Program-made: the position numbers and the translations under genes | Shown here: in pieces, positions 36,701 to 45,374 of the stretch | Position numbering within the stretch: the first letter of the stretch is position 1 | Layout: every line of letters starts with the position of its first letter | Notes under the pieces: model-generated | The model's database searches: none | Told to the model about the DNA's origin: nothing | Seen by the model: only the letters and a program-made list of their open reading frames with translations | Assembly (NCBI RefSeq): GCF_017305915.1 | Contig: NZ_JAFKJN010000029.1 | Coordinates: forward strand, 24,639-88,638 | Length of the DNA stretch: 64,000 nt | Source of the DNA: Reyranella sp. | Lineage (GTDB): Bacteria; Pseudomonadota; Alphaproteobacteria; Reyranellales; Reyranellaceae | Direction: 5' to 3'

Positions 36701-37899
36701 CAGCCAGCTCCTCCCTTCGACCATCCATCCCGCGTCTGCGGCAACTTTTTTTGCAGGAGAGCACCGGCGACGACGTTGCGCAAGACCTCCGCCGTGCCGC
36801 CGCCGATCGTGAACATGCGGACGTCGCGCGCCATGCGCTCGAGCGGCAATTCGCGGGAATAGCCGCGGGCGCCGAAGAACTGCAGCGCGTCGTTGACCAC
36901 CTGGATGGCGCTCTCCGACGTGAACACCTTGGCCTGCGCGGCCAGCAGCATGTCGGGGAAGCCGCCTTCGCCCGAGCGTGCGGCGTTGTAGACGAGGGCC
37001 CGTGCCGCCGCGAGCTTGATCGACATGTCGGCGAGCTTCCATTGCAGGCCCTGGAACTCGTTGATCGGCCGGCCGAACTGGTGGCGCTCCTCCGACCAGT
37101 CGAGCGCAAGCTGGTAGGCGCCCTCGGCGATGCCCAGCGCCACCGTGGCCGCGCCGACGCGCTGGCTGTTGTAGGCGTTCATCAGGTCGGCAAAGCCCTT
37201 CTTCAGGCCGCGCGGCGGGATCACCAGCGCCGAGGGCGGCACGTCCATGTCCTCGAAGTCGATCACCGCCTCGGGGATGCCGCGCAGGCCCATGGTCGGC
37301 TCGCGCTTGGCGATCTTGAGGCCCTTGGTCTCGTCGCGGACGGCGAGGAAGCCGCCGATGCCTTCCTCGTTGCCCTGCTCGTCGTAGACCTTGGCGAAGA
37401 TCAGGTGCAGGCGCGAGACGCCGCCGCCGGTGATCCAGTGCTTACGGCCGTTGATGACGTAGCGGTTGCCCTTCTTGTCGGCGCGCGTGGTCATGCCGCC
37501 GGCGTCCGATCCGGCCTCGGGCTCGGTGATGCAGATCGCGGGCTTGTCGCCGGCCAGCACCATGTCGGCGGCCATCTTCTTCTGCTCTTCCGAGCCGTAG
37601 GCCATGACCGCGCTGATCGCGCCCATGTTGGTCTCGACGGCGATGCGGCCGGTGACCGAGCAGGCCGCCGACAGCGCCTCGATCGTCAGCACCGCGTCGA
37701 GCCAGCTCTTGCCCTGGCCGCCATACTGCGTCGGGATCGTCATGCCGAGCAGGTGAGCGTCCTTCAGCAGCTCGACGTTGTCCCAGGGATACTGCTCGGT
37801 GCGGTCGACCTCGGCGGCGCGGCTGGCGACCGGTCCGGCGGCGAGCTCGCGCACCCGCGCCTGCAGCTTCAGCTGTTCGGGAGAGAGACCGGTGTTCAT
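36700..37899 (-). CDS. Acyl-CoA dehydrogenase
   Basis: The 399-residue flavoenzyme has the ACAD landmarks CITEPEAGSDAGGMTTRADK (FAD-binding), GRKHWITGG, and QRVGAATVALGIAEGAYQLALDWSEERHQFGRPI in the C-terminal helical domain. The usual C-terminal catalytic Glu region reads TIGGGTAEVLRNVVAG, the form seen in many long-chain and branched members. It would oxidise an acyl-CoA to the enoyl form and pass electrons to ETF. Notably it is the third gene of an operon that begins with two membrane nucleotide cyclases; each start overlaps the previous stop. Confidence 0.9.
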   Translation of the reverse strand: MNTGLSPEQLKLQARVRELAAGPVASRAAEVDRTEQYPWDNVELLKDAHLLGMTIPTQYGGQGKSWLDAVLTIEALSAACSVTGRIAVETNMGAISAVMAYGSEEQKKMAADMVLAGDKPAICITEPEAGSDAGGMTTRADKKGNRYVINGRKHWITGGGVSRLHLIFAKVYDEQGNEEGIGGFLAVRDETKGLKIAKREPTMGLRGIPEAVIDFEDMDVPPSALVIPPRGLKKGFADLMNAYNSQRVGAATVALGIAEGAYQLALDWSEERHQFGRPINEFQGLQWKLADMSIKLAAARALVYNAARSGEGGFPDMLLAAQAKVFTSESAIQVVNDALQFFGARGYSRELPLERMARDVRMFTIGGGTAEVLRNVVAGALLQKKLPQTRDGWSKGGAG

Positions 37900-39431
37900 C
37901 GAGACGTTTCCTGCAGGTTGGGATCGAGGCTGAAGATCGCGACGGGCTCGCTGCGGCCGCGCACCGCGACGCTGCCTAGCGATTTGAAGGGAAACTTGTC
38001 GCCGCAGGCGTCGCGTGTGCTCTGCGAGACCAGAATGCGCGTGGCGTACTGCTTGTTCAACTCCTCCAGCCGCGCCGCGAGATTCACGGTATCGCCCAAC
38101 AGGGTGAAGTTCATGCGCTTGCCGGCGCCGATGTCGCCGCCGATCACCGGCCCGGTGCTGACGCCGATCCGGGTGGCGAGCGCCACGCCCTCGCCGCCGA
38201 AGGTCCGGTTGCCGACCGCGCGCTGGATGTCGAGCGCCGCGCGCACCGCGGCCACGGCATGGCCTTCGCAGGCGAGCGGCATGTTGAAGGAGGCGAACAG
38301 GCCGTCGCCGATGAAGGTGTGGACCACGCCGCCATGCTCGCGGATCGGCGCCAGCACGGTCTCGAGATAGTCGTTGAGCGCGCCGACCAGCTCGGCCGGC
38401 GTCAGGTACTCGGCGATGGTGGTGAAGCCCGCGATGTCGCTGAACAGGATGGTCGCCTCGCCGGTCTCGCCCGAGCGCGCGCCCTGGCCCCCTCCGCTTG
38501 CTTGCCGGCGCAGGATGGTGGCGGCGACGCTCTCGTCGACGTAGCGGCCGAAGGTCTCGCGGAGCTGCTCGCGCTCGCGCAGGCCCTCGATCATGGCGTT
38601 GAAGCGGGCAGTCAGCTCGCCGACCTCGTCGTTGGAGGTGACCGGCACCTTCACGTCGAGATCGCCATCGGCGACCCGCGTCATGGCGCGCGACAGCACG
38701 CCGATCGGGCGGAGCAGGGAGCGGCTCACGAAGTAGGCCGAGATCGCCAGGCCGATCACCGACGAGGCGGCATCGACCAGGATCTCCGCCTGCTGGCGCT
38801 CGCCGGTATAGGAGAACAGGTCGACGATGATCGCCGCCAGCGGCACGATCGAGACGACGAGCAGGGCGACGATCAGCTTGGTGGCGTAGCGGCCGAAATA
38901 GAGCGTCAGGTTGCGGCCGTAGCGCTCGAAGATGAAGGTGCAGAGGTTGGCGAGATAGTCGCTGATGACGAAGTAGGTGTAGGTGAAGTAGTAGACCGGC
39001 AGCAGCAGGCAGACCGCGATGAAATCGGCGATGGTCTGGCCCTGCAGCCCGAGCGCGGCGGCGGGTCCCGGCATCCACCAGCTCAGCGAATTGCGCCAGG
39101 CGTAGAGCACGAAGGCGAAGATCGCGACCCATTGCGCCGTGAGCAGGGGAAGCTGCGTCAGGCGCCGCTCCATCGCCTCGAAGGCGATCTCGCCCCTCAG
39201 GAACCGGTCGATCGGCTCGAACAGGCGGCGAGCCAGCCACCAGTTCGCGCCGAGCAGCAGCGCCAGGCCGGGCACGGCCGAGATCCACAGCGTCTCCCAG
39301 CCGCCGTTGACGATGCGGAAGATCATCGAGATGACGATGTCGAAGAAGCAGATCGACACCGCCATCAAGAGATAGCGGCGGCGCAGGCCGGCGATCTCGC
39401 CCAAAGTCTCGGGAGGGAGCGCCGCGGTCAT
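37896..39431 (-). CDS. Membrane class III nucleotide cyclase with HAMP domain (second of tandem pair)
   Basis: The 511-residue protein has about six N-terminal helices (residues 20-240), a HAMP domain (240-295, with RPIGVLSRAMTRVADGDLDV) and a class III cyclase domain (325-505). Metal ligands Asp332 (LFSDIAGF) and Asp376 (FIGDGLF) and the transition-state Asn450/Arg454 (VNLAARLE) are present. The lysine that normally selects adenine just before FIGD is Thr372; the partner Thr443 is kept. It may make cAMP or another cyclic nucleotide, or have changed specificity. The form resembles the mycobacterial Rv1318c-type cyclases. It is coupled to the paralogue upstream and the dehydrogenase downstream. 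Confidence 0.85.
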   Translation of the reverse strand: MTAALPPETLGEIAGLRRRYLLMAVSICFFDIVISMIFRIVNGGWETLWISAVPGLALLLGANWWLARRLFEPIDRFLRGEIAFEAMERRLTQLPLLTAQWVAIFAFVLYAWRNSLSWWMPGPAAALGLQGQTIADFIAVCLLLPVYYFTYTYFVISDYLANLCTFIFERYGRNLTLYFGRYATKLIVALLVVSIVPLAAIIVDLFSYTGERQQAEILVDAASSVIGLAISAYFVSRSLLRPIGVLSRAMTRVADGDLDVKVPVTSNDEVGELTARFNAMIEGLREREQLRETFGRYVDESVAATILRRQASGGGQGARSGETGEATILFSDIAGFTTIAEYLTPAELVGALNDYLETVLAPIREHGGVVHTFIGDGLFASFNMPLACEGHAVAAVRAALDIQRAVGNRTFGGEGVALATRIGVSTGPVIGGDIGAGKRMNFTLLGDTVNLAARLEELNKQYATRILVSQSTRDACGDKFPFKSLGSVAVRGRSEPVAIFSLDPNLQETSR

Positions 39432-40927
39432 GGCGCCTCAACCTTGTAGACGACAACGTCGCCGCGATGGCCGCGCATCCCGGTCTCGCCAAGCCGCTCG
39501 CAGGGAAAGCCGTCGCCGGCGGCGCGCACCGTGCTCTCGGTGGCGAGGATCTGGGAGCCGAACTGCTTGTTGAGCTGCTCGACCCGCGAAGCGACGTTCA
39601 CCGCGTCGCCCAGCAGGGTGTAGTGCAGCCGGTTCTCGGAGCCGATGGTGACGCCGATCACCGGGCCGGTATTGATGCCGATGCGCACCCGGACCGGCGT
39701 GCCCGAGACGACGAGGGTGCTGCGCACCAGCTTCTGGATCTCGAGCGCCGCGCGGATCGCCGCGGCGGCATGATGTTCCAGCGGCAGCGGCAGGTTGAAC
39801 GTGGCGAACAGGCCGTCGCCGATGAAGCTGTTCACGACGCCGCCATTGTGCTGGATCACCGGCACGACGGTGCCGAGGTAGGTGTTGAGGATGCTGGCCA
39901 CCTCGGCCGGCTGCAGGCTCTCCGACAGGGTGGTGAAGCCCTCGATGTCGATGAACATCACGGTCGCCTCGGCCAGCGTATCGGCGACCCGGCCGCCGCG
40001 CTGCTGGTCGTTGAGGATCGCCGCCGCCACGCTCTCGCTGACATACTTGCCGAAGGTGTCGCGCAGGTATTCGCGCTCTGCCAGGCCGTCGACCATCTGG
40101 TTGAAGCCGCTGATCGCGTGGCCGACCTCGTCGTCCGAGGTCACCGGCAGGCGGATCTCGAGGTCGCCCGCGGCGACGCGCCGCATGCCGTGGTCGAGCC
40201 GCGTGATCGGCAGGGTCAGCGCGCGCGAGATCCAGTAGTAGATCGTGGCCGCGCCGACGATCGACGCCGTGAGGTCGACCGTCGCCTCGCGCACCAGCCG
40301 GTCGCCCTCGTAGCTCGCGATGTCGCCGGCCAGCAGCGTCATGGCGGCGAAGGAGACGAACAGCAGGGCGAGCCCGATCTTGCGGCGGAAGGCGCCGCGG
40401 AAGGCGCCGATGTTGATGCCCCTGGCGCGGAACAGATGGGCGCACAGGCCGTCGAGATAGGCGCTGACCACGAAGAAGGTCAGCACGTAGTTGAAGCTGG
40501 TGACGACGAGGAGGGAGCAGATCGTGTCGATCCAGGCGGAACTGTCGATGGTGGCGCCGAAGGTGTAGCCCAGGCGCGGCGCCAGCATGCGCAGCGCCAG
40601 CATCGGCCCATACAGGCAGGCGACCACGGTTGCCGACCGGCGCGGCAGCCGTGTCAGGCTCCCCTCGACCTCGGCAAACTCCGTTTGCCCCGCGAGGAAG
40701 CGAACGACCGGTCGGATCAGGAGCGATGCCGCCGTGCCGACACCGACCAGCAGGAACACCGTGGAGAACCCCGACAGCGCCAGCAGGCTCAGGGGATGGG
40801 CGTTGATCGCGGCATAGACGGCAGAGGTGAACACGTCGATGCCGAACGGAACCGACATCGCGAGATAGTACTGCCGGATGATGGTGCGGGAATCGCGGTC
40901 GAGTCCCGCTCCGGGCGTGGCCGTCAT
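39428..40927 (-). CDS. Membrane class III nucleotide cyclase with HAMP domain (first of tandem pair)
   Basis: The 499-residue paralogue has the same layout: six helices, HAMP (about 238-292, ITRLDHGMRRVAAGDLEIRL) and a cyclase domain (318-497). Metal ligands are Asp327 (MFIDIEGF) and Asp371; Asn444 and Arg448 complete the site. The adenine-selecting lysine is replaced by Ser367 (VNSFIGD), while Thr437 is retained. It opens a four-gene operon. The two cyclases could work as a heterodimer, each site in a class III dimer being shared between two chains. Confidence 0.85.
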   Translation of the reverse strand: MTATPGAGLDRDSRTIIRQYYLAMSVPFGIDVFTSAVYAAINAHPLSLLALSGFSTVFLLVGVGTAASLLIRPVVRFLAGQTEFAEVEGSLTRLPRRSATVVACLYGPMLALRMLAPRLGYTFGATIDSSAWIDTICSLLVVTSFNYVLTFFVVSAYLDGLCAHLFRARGINIGAFRGAFRRKIGLALLFVSFAAMTLLAGDIASYEGDRLVREATVDLTASIVGAATIYYWISRALTLPITRLDHGMRRVAAGDLEIRLPVTSDDEVGHAISGFNQMVDGLAEREYLRDTFGKYVSESVAAAILNDQQRGGRVADTLAEATVMFIDIEGFTTLSESLQPAEVASILNTYLGTVVPVIQHNGGVVNSFIGDGLFATFNLPLPLEHHAAAAIRAALEIQKLVRSTLVVSGTPVRVRIGINTGPVIGVTIGSENRLHYTLLGDAVNVASRVEQLNKQFGSQILATESTVRAAGDGFPCERLGETGMRGHRGDVVVYKVEAP

Positions 40928-40951
40928 GACGGCCGGTATAAAGCGCTTCGC

Positions 40952-42037
40952 CTACGCCGTCACTTCACGGGCGGTGATGGTGTACTTGAAGGCGTCCGGA
41001 TCGAGCGAATCGATCAGGCCCTGCTTGTCGGCCGCCTGCGGATACATAAGGAACGGCAGGGGCGGCTCGCTGCTGCCCGGCAACTGCACGTCGTGTGCGG
41101 TGTTGAAGGCCAGCCAGTTGCCTTCCCAGGCGCCGAACAGCGTCTTGCGCGCGGCCACCACCTTGAGGTCGGCCATCGAGAGGTTGGTCGGTGGCTCGTC
41201 GAGCACGACCTTGCGCACGTCGGCCGGATCGACCGGCGTCCAGCCGGCGCCCGAGAGCCAGACCTCGGCGCGGCAGTGCTGCGCCTTGGTGACGTTGGCG
41301 CTGCCCGCACCCAGCGCCTTGAAGCCGAACTCCGACGGCACCACACGGATGCCGTAGACGTCGCGCGCCGGCACGCCGACCGAGCGCGCCATGGCGACAT
41401 AGAGCGCGTTGAGGTCCGCACACTTGCCGTTGAGGTTCCCGGTCTTGAGCATCCAGCTCACGTCGCCGACGCCGCAGCCCCTGGTCGAGGCGTTGCGGAA
41501 GGTGTTCTCGACCACCCAGTCGTAGAGCGCGTGCGCCTTGTCGATGTCGGTCGTCTTGCCCTTGACGATGCCGTCGGCGGTCTCCTTGACCAGGCCGGTG
41601 ACCGGCAGCAGCGCCGTCGCCGACAGGTTCAGCTGCCGCTCGGAGTCGCCCAGAGGCGCGACCGAGGCCTGGCCGGGCTGCACGGCGCGGTTCTGGGCGC
41701 GGACCAGGGTCGTGACCTCGAGCACCGGGGTTTGCTGGTCGGCGGCCCATTCGACGACCAGCATCTCGGCGCCGTACTTGGGATCGCGCACGCGCTCTAC
41801 CTCCTTGGCGTTGCCGGTCCAGTTGGTCGTGCCGGGCTGCTGCCAGTCGGCCTCGGCGAGGGTCGGCAGCGGAATCCAGGCCTTGGTGGCGAAGTTGGGC
41901 TCGACCTTGGTGGTGAGCGCGAAGGTGCGCCAGCCTTTGGGCGTCGGCGCGAACGTCACCTGGGCTGACGCGAGTCGGGGCGCCACACCGATGGCCCCCG
42001 CAGCCACGCTGGCCTTGAGCAAATCACGACGATTCAT
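40952..42037 (-). CDS. Transglutaminase-like cysteine peptidase family protein, Tat-exported
   Basis: The 361-residue protein begins with a twin-arginine signal (NRRDLLKASVAAGAIGVAPR). The transglutaminase core has Cys in NLNGKCADLNALYVAMARSVG, His in KAQHCRAEVWL and Asp in WTPVDPADVRK, so the Cys-His-Asp triad is intact. An N-terminal beta domain precedes it. Bacterial members hydrolyse or cross-link amide bonds in the periplasm; the substrate is unknown. The ATG at 42037 follows GGAGTG. It lies 52 bases downstream of the second Liv operon and may belong to it. Confidence 0.82.
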   Translation of the reverse strand: MNRRDLLKASVAAGAIGVAPRLASAQVTFAPTPKGWRTFALTTKVEPNFATKAWIPLPTLAEADWQQPGTTNWTGNAKEVERVRDPKYGAEMLVVEWAADQQTPVLEVTTLVRAQNRAVQPGQASVAPLGDSERQLNLSATALLPVTGLVKETADGIVKGKTTDIDKAHALYDWVVENTFRNASTRGCGVGDVSWMLKTGNLNGKCADLNALYVAMARSVGVPARDVYGIRVVPSEFGFKALGAGSANVTKAQHCRAEVWLSGAGWTPVDPADVRKVVLDEPPTNLSMADLKVVAARKTLFGAWEGNWLAFNTAHDVQLPGSSEPPLPFLMYPQAADKQGLIDSLDPDAFKYTITAREVTA

Positions 42038-42089
42038 CTCAAACACTCCGAATCAGGGCGTCATCGAGCATGGCAAACGGGACCATGGG

Positions 42090-42800
42090 TCACAAGCCCA
42101 GATAGGCCTGGCGCACACGGTCGTTACTGAGCAACGCCTCGCCCGAGCCTTCGAGCTCGATGCGGCCGTTCTCCAGCACGTAAGCGCGGTGGGCGATCTT
42201 GAGCGAGGCTGTCACGTTCTGCTCGACCAGCAGGATGGTGAGGCCGTCCTCGTTCAACCGACGCACGATGCGGAACATTTCCTGCACGATCGCCGGGGCG
42301 AGGCCGAGCGACGGCTCATCGAACATGACCAGCCGCGGCCGGCCCATCAGGCAGCGGCCGATCGCCAGCATCTGCTGCTCGCCGCCGCTGAGCGTGCCGG
42401 CCGCCTGGCCGCGCCGCTCGGCCAGGCGCGGGAACAGGCCGTAGACGTGCTCGAGGCTTTGCTTCTCGTGCGCCCGCGCATGACGCGGCGTCGCGCCCAT
42501 CTCGAGGTTCTCCAGCACCGTGAGGTTGGGGAAAACCTGGCGGCCCTCGGCGACGTGGCCGATGCCGATCTCGCACACCCGATGGCTGGTCCAGCCGGTG
42601 ATGTCGGTGCTGTCGAACACGACCCGTCCGCGCGCCGTGCGATGGATCCCGTGGATCGCCCGGATCAGCGAGCTCTTGCCCGCGCCGTTGGCGCCGACGA
42701 TGGCGACGATCTCGCGGGCATCGATGTGCAGACCGACGCCCGACAGCGCCTGGGCGTCGCCGTAATAAAGGTCTATTTCGGAGACCTGGAGCAGGCTCAC
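42090..42800 (-). CDS. livF: Branched-chain-type ABC transporter ATPase LivF (second system)
   Basis: The 236-residue ATPase has Walker A GANGAGKSSLIRAIHG, signature LSGGEQQMLAIGRCLM and Walker B RLVMFDEPSLGLAPAI. The GTG start overlaps the livG stop (GTGA). It is the last gene of a livK-H-M-G-F operon that lies in the same orientation as the first Liv system but differs enough in sequence to serve another ligand. The operon is followed closely by a transglutaminase-like gene. Confidence 0.9.
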   Translation of the reverse strand: MSLLQVSEIDLYYGDAQALSGVGLHIDAREIVAIVGANGAGKSSLIRAIHGIHRTARGRVVFDSTDITGWTSHRVCEIGIGHVAEGRQVFPNLTVLENLEMGATPRHARAHEKQSLEHVYGLFPRLAERRGQAAGTLSGGEQQMLAIGRCLMGRPRLVMFDEPSLGLAPAIVQEMFRIVRRLNEDGLTILLVEQNVTASLKIAHRAYVLENGRIELEGSGEALLSNDRVRQAYLGL

Positions 42801-43528
42801 GCGACCTCCTCCTCTCCGAGATAGACGTCGAGCACGGCCTGATGGCGGGTGATCTCGGCGGGCGTCCCTTCAGCGATCTTCTCGCCGTAACTCACCACGA
42901 CGACGTGAGCGGCGAGCGCCATGACGGCGCGCATGACGTGCTCGATCAGCAGGATGGTGAGGCCGGTCTGGGCGTTGAGCTCGCGCAGGAACGCCACCAT
43001 GACGTCGACCTCGGTCGGGCGGAGGCCGGCCATCACCTCGTCGAGCAGCAGGAGCTTGGGCTCGGTGGCGAGCGCGCGCGCGACCTCGAGCCGCTTGCGG
43101 TCGGGCAAGGTCAGGCTCTCGGCCGGCTGATGGCGGCGGTCGGCAAGGCCGAGCCGCTGCAGGATGGCTTCGGCCGCATGGCGTGCGTCGGGCAGATGCG
43201 GCCGCCGGTGCAAGGCGCCGATGGTGACGTTCTCCAGCACGCTCAGGCCCCTGAACGGCCGCACGATCTGGAAGGTGCGGCCGACGCCCGCGTCGCACAC
43301 CTTGTCGGGACGCAGGCCGGAGATCTTGCGGCCATCGAGGCTGACGGTGCCGGCGGTCGGCACGTGCACGCCGGCGATCATGTTGAAGATCGTGGTCTTG
43401 CCCGCGCCGTTGGGCCCGATCAGCGCATGGATCGCACCCGCCGGCACGGTGAAGCCGACATCGTGCACGGCACGCAGGCCGCGGAAATCCTTGCTGAGGC
43501 CGGCGAGTTCGAGCCGCGCGCCGGTCAT
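42797..43528 (-). CDS. livG: Branched-chain-type ABC transporter ATPase LivG (second system)
   Basis: The 243-residue ATPase has Walker A IGPNGAGKTTIFNMIAG and Walker B LLLLDEVMAGLRPTE. The signature position reads LTLPDRKRLEVARALA, a variant without LSGGQ that recurs in some LivG proteins. The H-loop is LLIEHVMRAVM. Both ends overlap neighbouring genes by four bases. Confidence 0.9.
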   Translation of the reverse strand: MTGARLELAGLSKDFRGLRAVHDVGFTVPAGAIHALIGPNGAGKTTIFNMIAGVHVPTAGTVSLDGRKISGLRPDKVCDAGVGRTFQIVRPFRGLSVLENVTIGALHRRPHLPDARHAAEAILQRLGLADRRHQPAESLTLPDRKRLEVARALATEPKLLLLDEVMAGLRPTEVDVMVAFLRELNAQTGLTILLIEHVMRAVMALAAHVVVVSYGEKIAEGTPAEITRHQAVLDVYLGEEEVA

Positions 43529-44493
43529 TTGATGCCGAGCCTTGCCGCCAGCCACGGCCAGATGCCGGCGGGGCGGTACATCACGATCACCAGCAGGGCG
43601 AGGCCGTAGAAGACCTGCTTGATGCCGGGAATGTCGAGCTTGTCGCCGACCGCGGTGAAGATCTCGCCCAGCCCGGTCAGCACGACGGCGCCGACGAACG
43701 GGCCGAACAGCGTGCCCAGCCCGCCGATGATCGGCGCCAGCGTGATCTCGATCGAGCGGCCCATGGCGAACGCCGTCTCGGGGAAGAGGTTGTTGTAGTA
43801 GAAGGCGTTCCACACGCCGGCCAGCGCGGTCAGCGCGGCCGAGATGGTGACCGCCAGCATCTTGCATTTCAGCACCGGCACGCCGACCGCCTGCGCGGCC
43901 TCGGCATCCTCGCGGATCGCGAGCCAGTAGCGGCCGAGCCTGCTTTCCAGCAGCAGACGGCACAGCACGAAGGCGGCGACGGCGAGGAACAGGATCACGT
44001 AGTAGAACAGCACCGGCCCGCCGCGCAGGTTGGCGACGTCGGTGACGCCGCGCTCGACCCGCAGGAACATGCCGCCCGATTCGCCGGTCCACGGCCAGTT
44101 GTCGAAACCGATGCGCGTGAACTCGGCGAAGGCGATGGTCAGCAGCGCAAAATAGACGCCGGCCAGCGAGAAGCGGAAGCCGAGGTAGCCGACCACCGCC
44201 GCCGCGGCGACCGCCGCCGCCACGCCGACGAACATCCCGGCCCACGGGCCGATGCCGTAGTGGAAATAGAGGCCGGCCGCCATGTAGCCGCCCAGCCCGG
44301 CATAGAGCGCGTGGCCGAGCGAGAGCTGGCCCGCGAAGCCCATCATGATATTCCAGGCTTGGCCGACATAGGCGAAGTAGAGCACCAGGATCAGCACCGA
44401 CAGGCCGTAGCCGCCGAGCAGCGCCGGCGCCACCAGCAGCAGCGCCAGCAGGATCGCGAGGCCGCCCATGACGCGAGGCGTGATGCGGCTCAT
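43525..44493 (-). CDS. livM: Branched-chain-type ABC transporter permease LivM (second system)
   Basis: The 322-residue membrane protein has about nine helices with the LivM pattern WNIMMGFAGQLSLGHALYAGLGGY and FSLAGVYFALLTIAFAEF. The ATPase-contact segment is AVGVPVLKCKMLAVTISAALTALAG. The ATG at 44493 overlaps the livH stop. It forms the channel with LivH. Confidence 0.9.
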   Translation of the reverse strand: MSRITPRVMGGLAILLALLLVAPALLGGYGLSVLILVLYFAYVGQAWNIMMGFAGQLSLGHALYAGLGGYMAAGLYFHYGIGPWAGMFVGVAAAVAAAAVVGYLGFRFSLAGVYFALLTIAFAEFTRIGFDNWPWTGESGGMFLRVERGVTDVANLRGGPVLFYYVILFLAVAAFVLCRLLLESRLGRYWLAIREDAEAAQAVGVPVLKCKMLAVTISAALTALAGVWNAFYYNNLFPETAFAMGRSIEITLAPIIGGLGTLFGPFVGAVVLTGLGEIFTAVGDKLDIPGIKQVFYGLALLVIVMYRPAGIWPWLAARLGIK

Positions 44494-45374
44494 CGCGCTT
44501 CCTTGCGGCCGAGCAGGCCCTGCGGGCGCAGCAGCAGCACGACGATCAGCAGGCCGAAGCTGAACATGCTCTTGAGCGAGGGCTGCAGCAGCAGGCCGGC
44601 GACCGCCTCGCTGACACCGATCAGCAGGCCGCCCAGCAGCGCGCCGCTCAGGCTGCCGAGGCCGCCCACGATGACGATCACGAAGGCGAGCAAGGTGTAT
44701 TCGCTCGCCAGGAACGGCGTCACCGGGATGATGGTGATCATCAGCGCACCCGCCGCACCGACGCAAGCCGCGCCGACGCCGAAGGTGATGGCATAGAGCC
44801 GGCGCACGTCGAGGCCGACGACCAGCGCGCCCATGTGGTTGTCGGCAGCGGCGCGGATCGACTTGCCGGTGCGGGTGCGGGTGAAGAACAGCCAAAGCAG
44901 GGCGGCGATGGCGAACGCCACCACCGCGGCATGGACGCGGACGGCGTCGAGCACCAGCGGGCCGAGCTCGTAGGAATCGAACTGCGAATCGAGCATGATC
45001 GTGCGCGAATCGGGACCGGCGATCGCCAGGCACGCATTGGCGAGCAGGGTGCCGACGGCCAGCAGCAACAGGAACTGCTGATGCTCGGGCCGGGTGATGA
45101 AGGGCTGGATCAGGGTCCGCTGCAGCAGGTAGCCGATAACGAAAAACAGCACGGCGACCAACGGCAGGCTGAGCGTCGGCGGCACCTGTAGGGCGTCGAA
45201 CGCCATCCAGGCCAGGTACATGCCGACGACCATCATCTCGCCATGCGCGAAGTTGACCACGCGCATGACGCCGAAGATCACCGACAGGCCGAGCGCCATC
45301 AGCCCGTAGACCATGCCGGTCAGCAGGCCCTTGCTGACCGCCTGGGCGAGCGAGAGAAGGAAGTCCTGGCTCAA
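44490..45374 (-). CDS. livH: Branched-chain-type ABC transporter permease LivH (second system)
   Basis: The 294-residue permease has the LivH opening KGLLTGMVYGLMALGLSVIFGVMRVVNFAHG and the coupling loop LDVRRLYAITFGVGAACVGAAG. The start is TTG at 45374, overlapping the binding protein stop (TTGA). This gives the full first helix expected for the family; the first ATG would remove it. Confidence 0.88.
   Translation of the reverse strand: MSQDFLLSLAQAVSKGLLTGMVYGLMALGLSVIFGVMRVVNFAHGEMMVVGMYLAWMAFDALQVPPTLSLPLVAVLFFVIGYLLQRTLIQPFITRPEHQQFLLLLAVGTLLANACLAIAGPDSRTIMLDSQFDSYELGPLVLDAVRVHAAVVAFAIAALLWLFFTRTRTGKSIRAAADNHMGALVVGLDVRRLYAITFGVGAACVGAAGALMITIIPVTPFLASEYTLLAFVIVIVGGLGSLSGALLGGLLIGVSEAVAGLLLQPSLKSMFSFGLLIVVLLLRPQGLLGRKEAR

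Noticed and set aside
36504..37109. Arg/Ser-rich frame overlapping the dehydrogenase and small basic gene
   Set aside because: It is a shadow in another frame of the dehydrogenase. The 55-codon frame that has its own ribosome site was kept instead.
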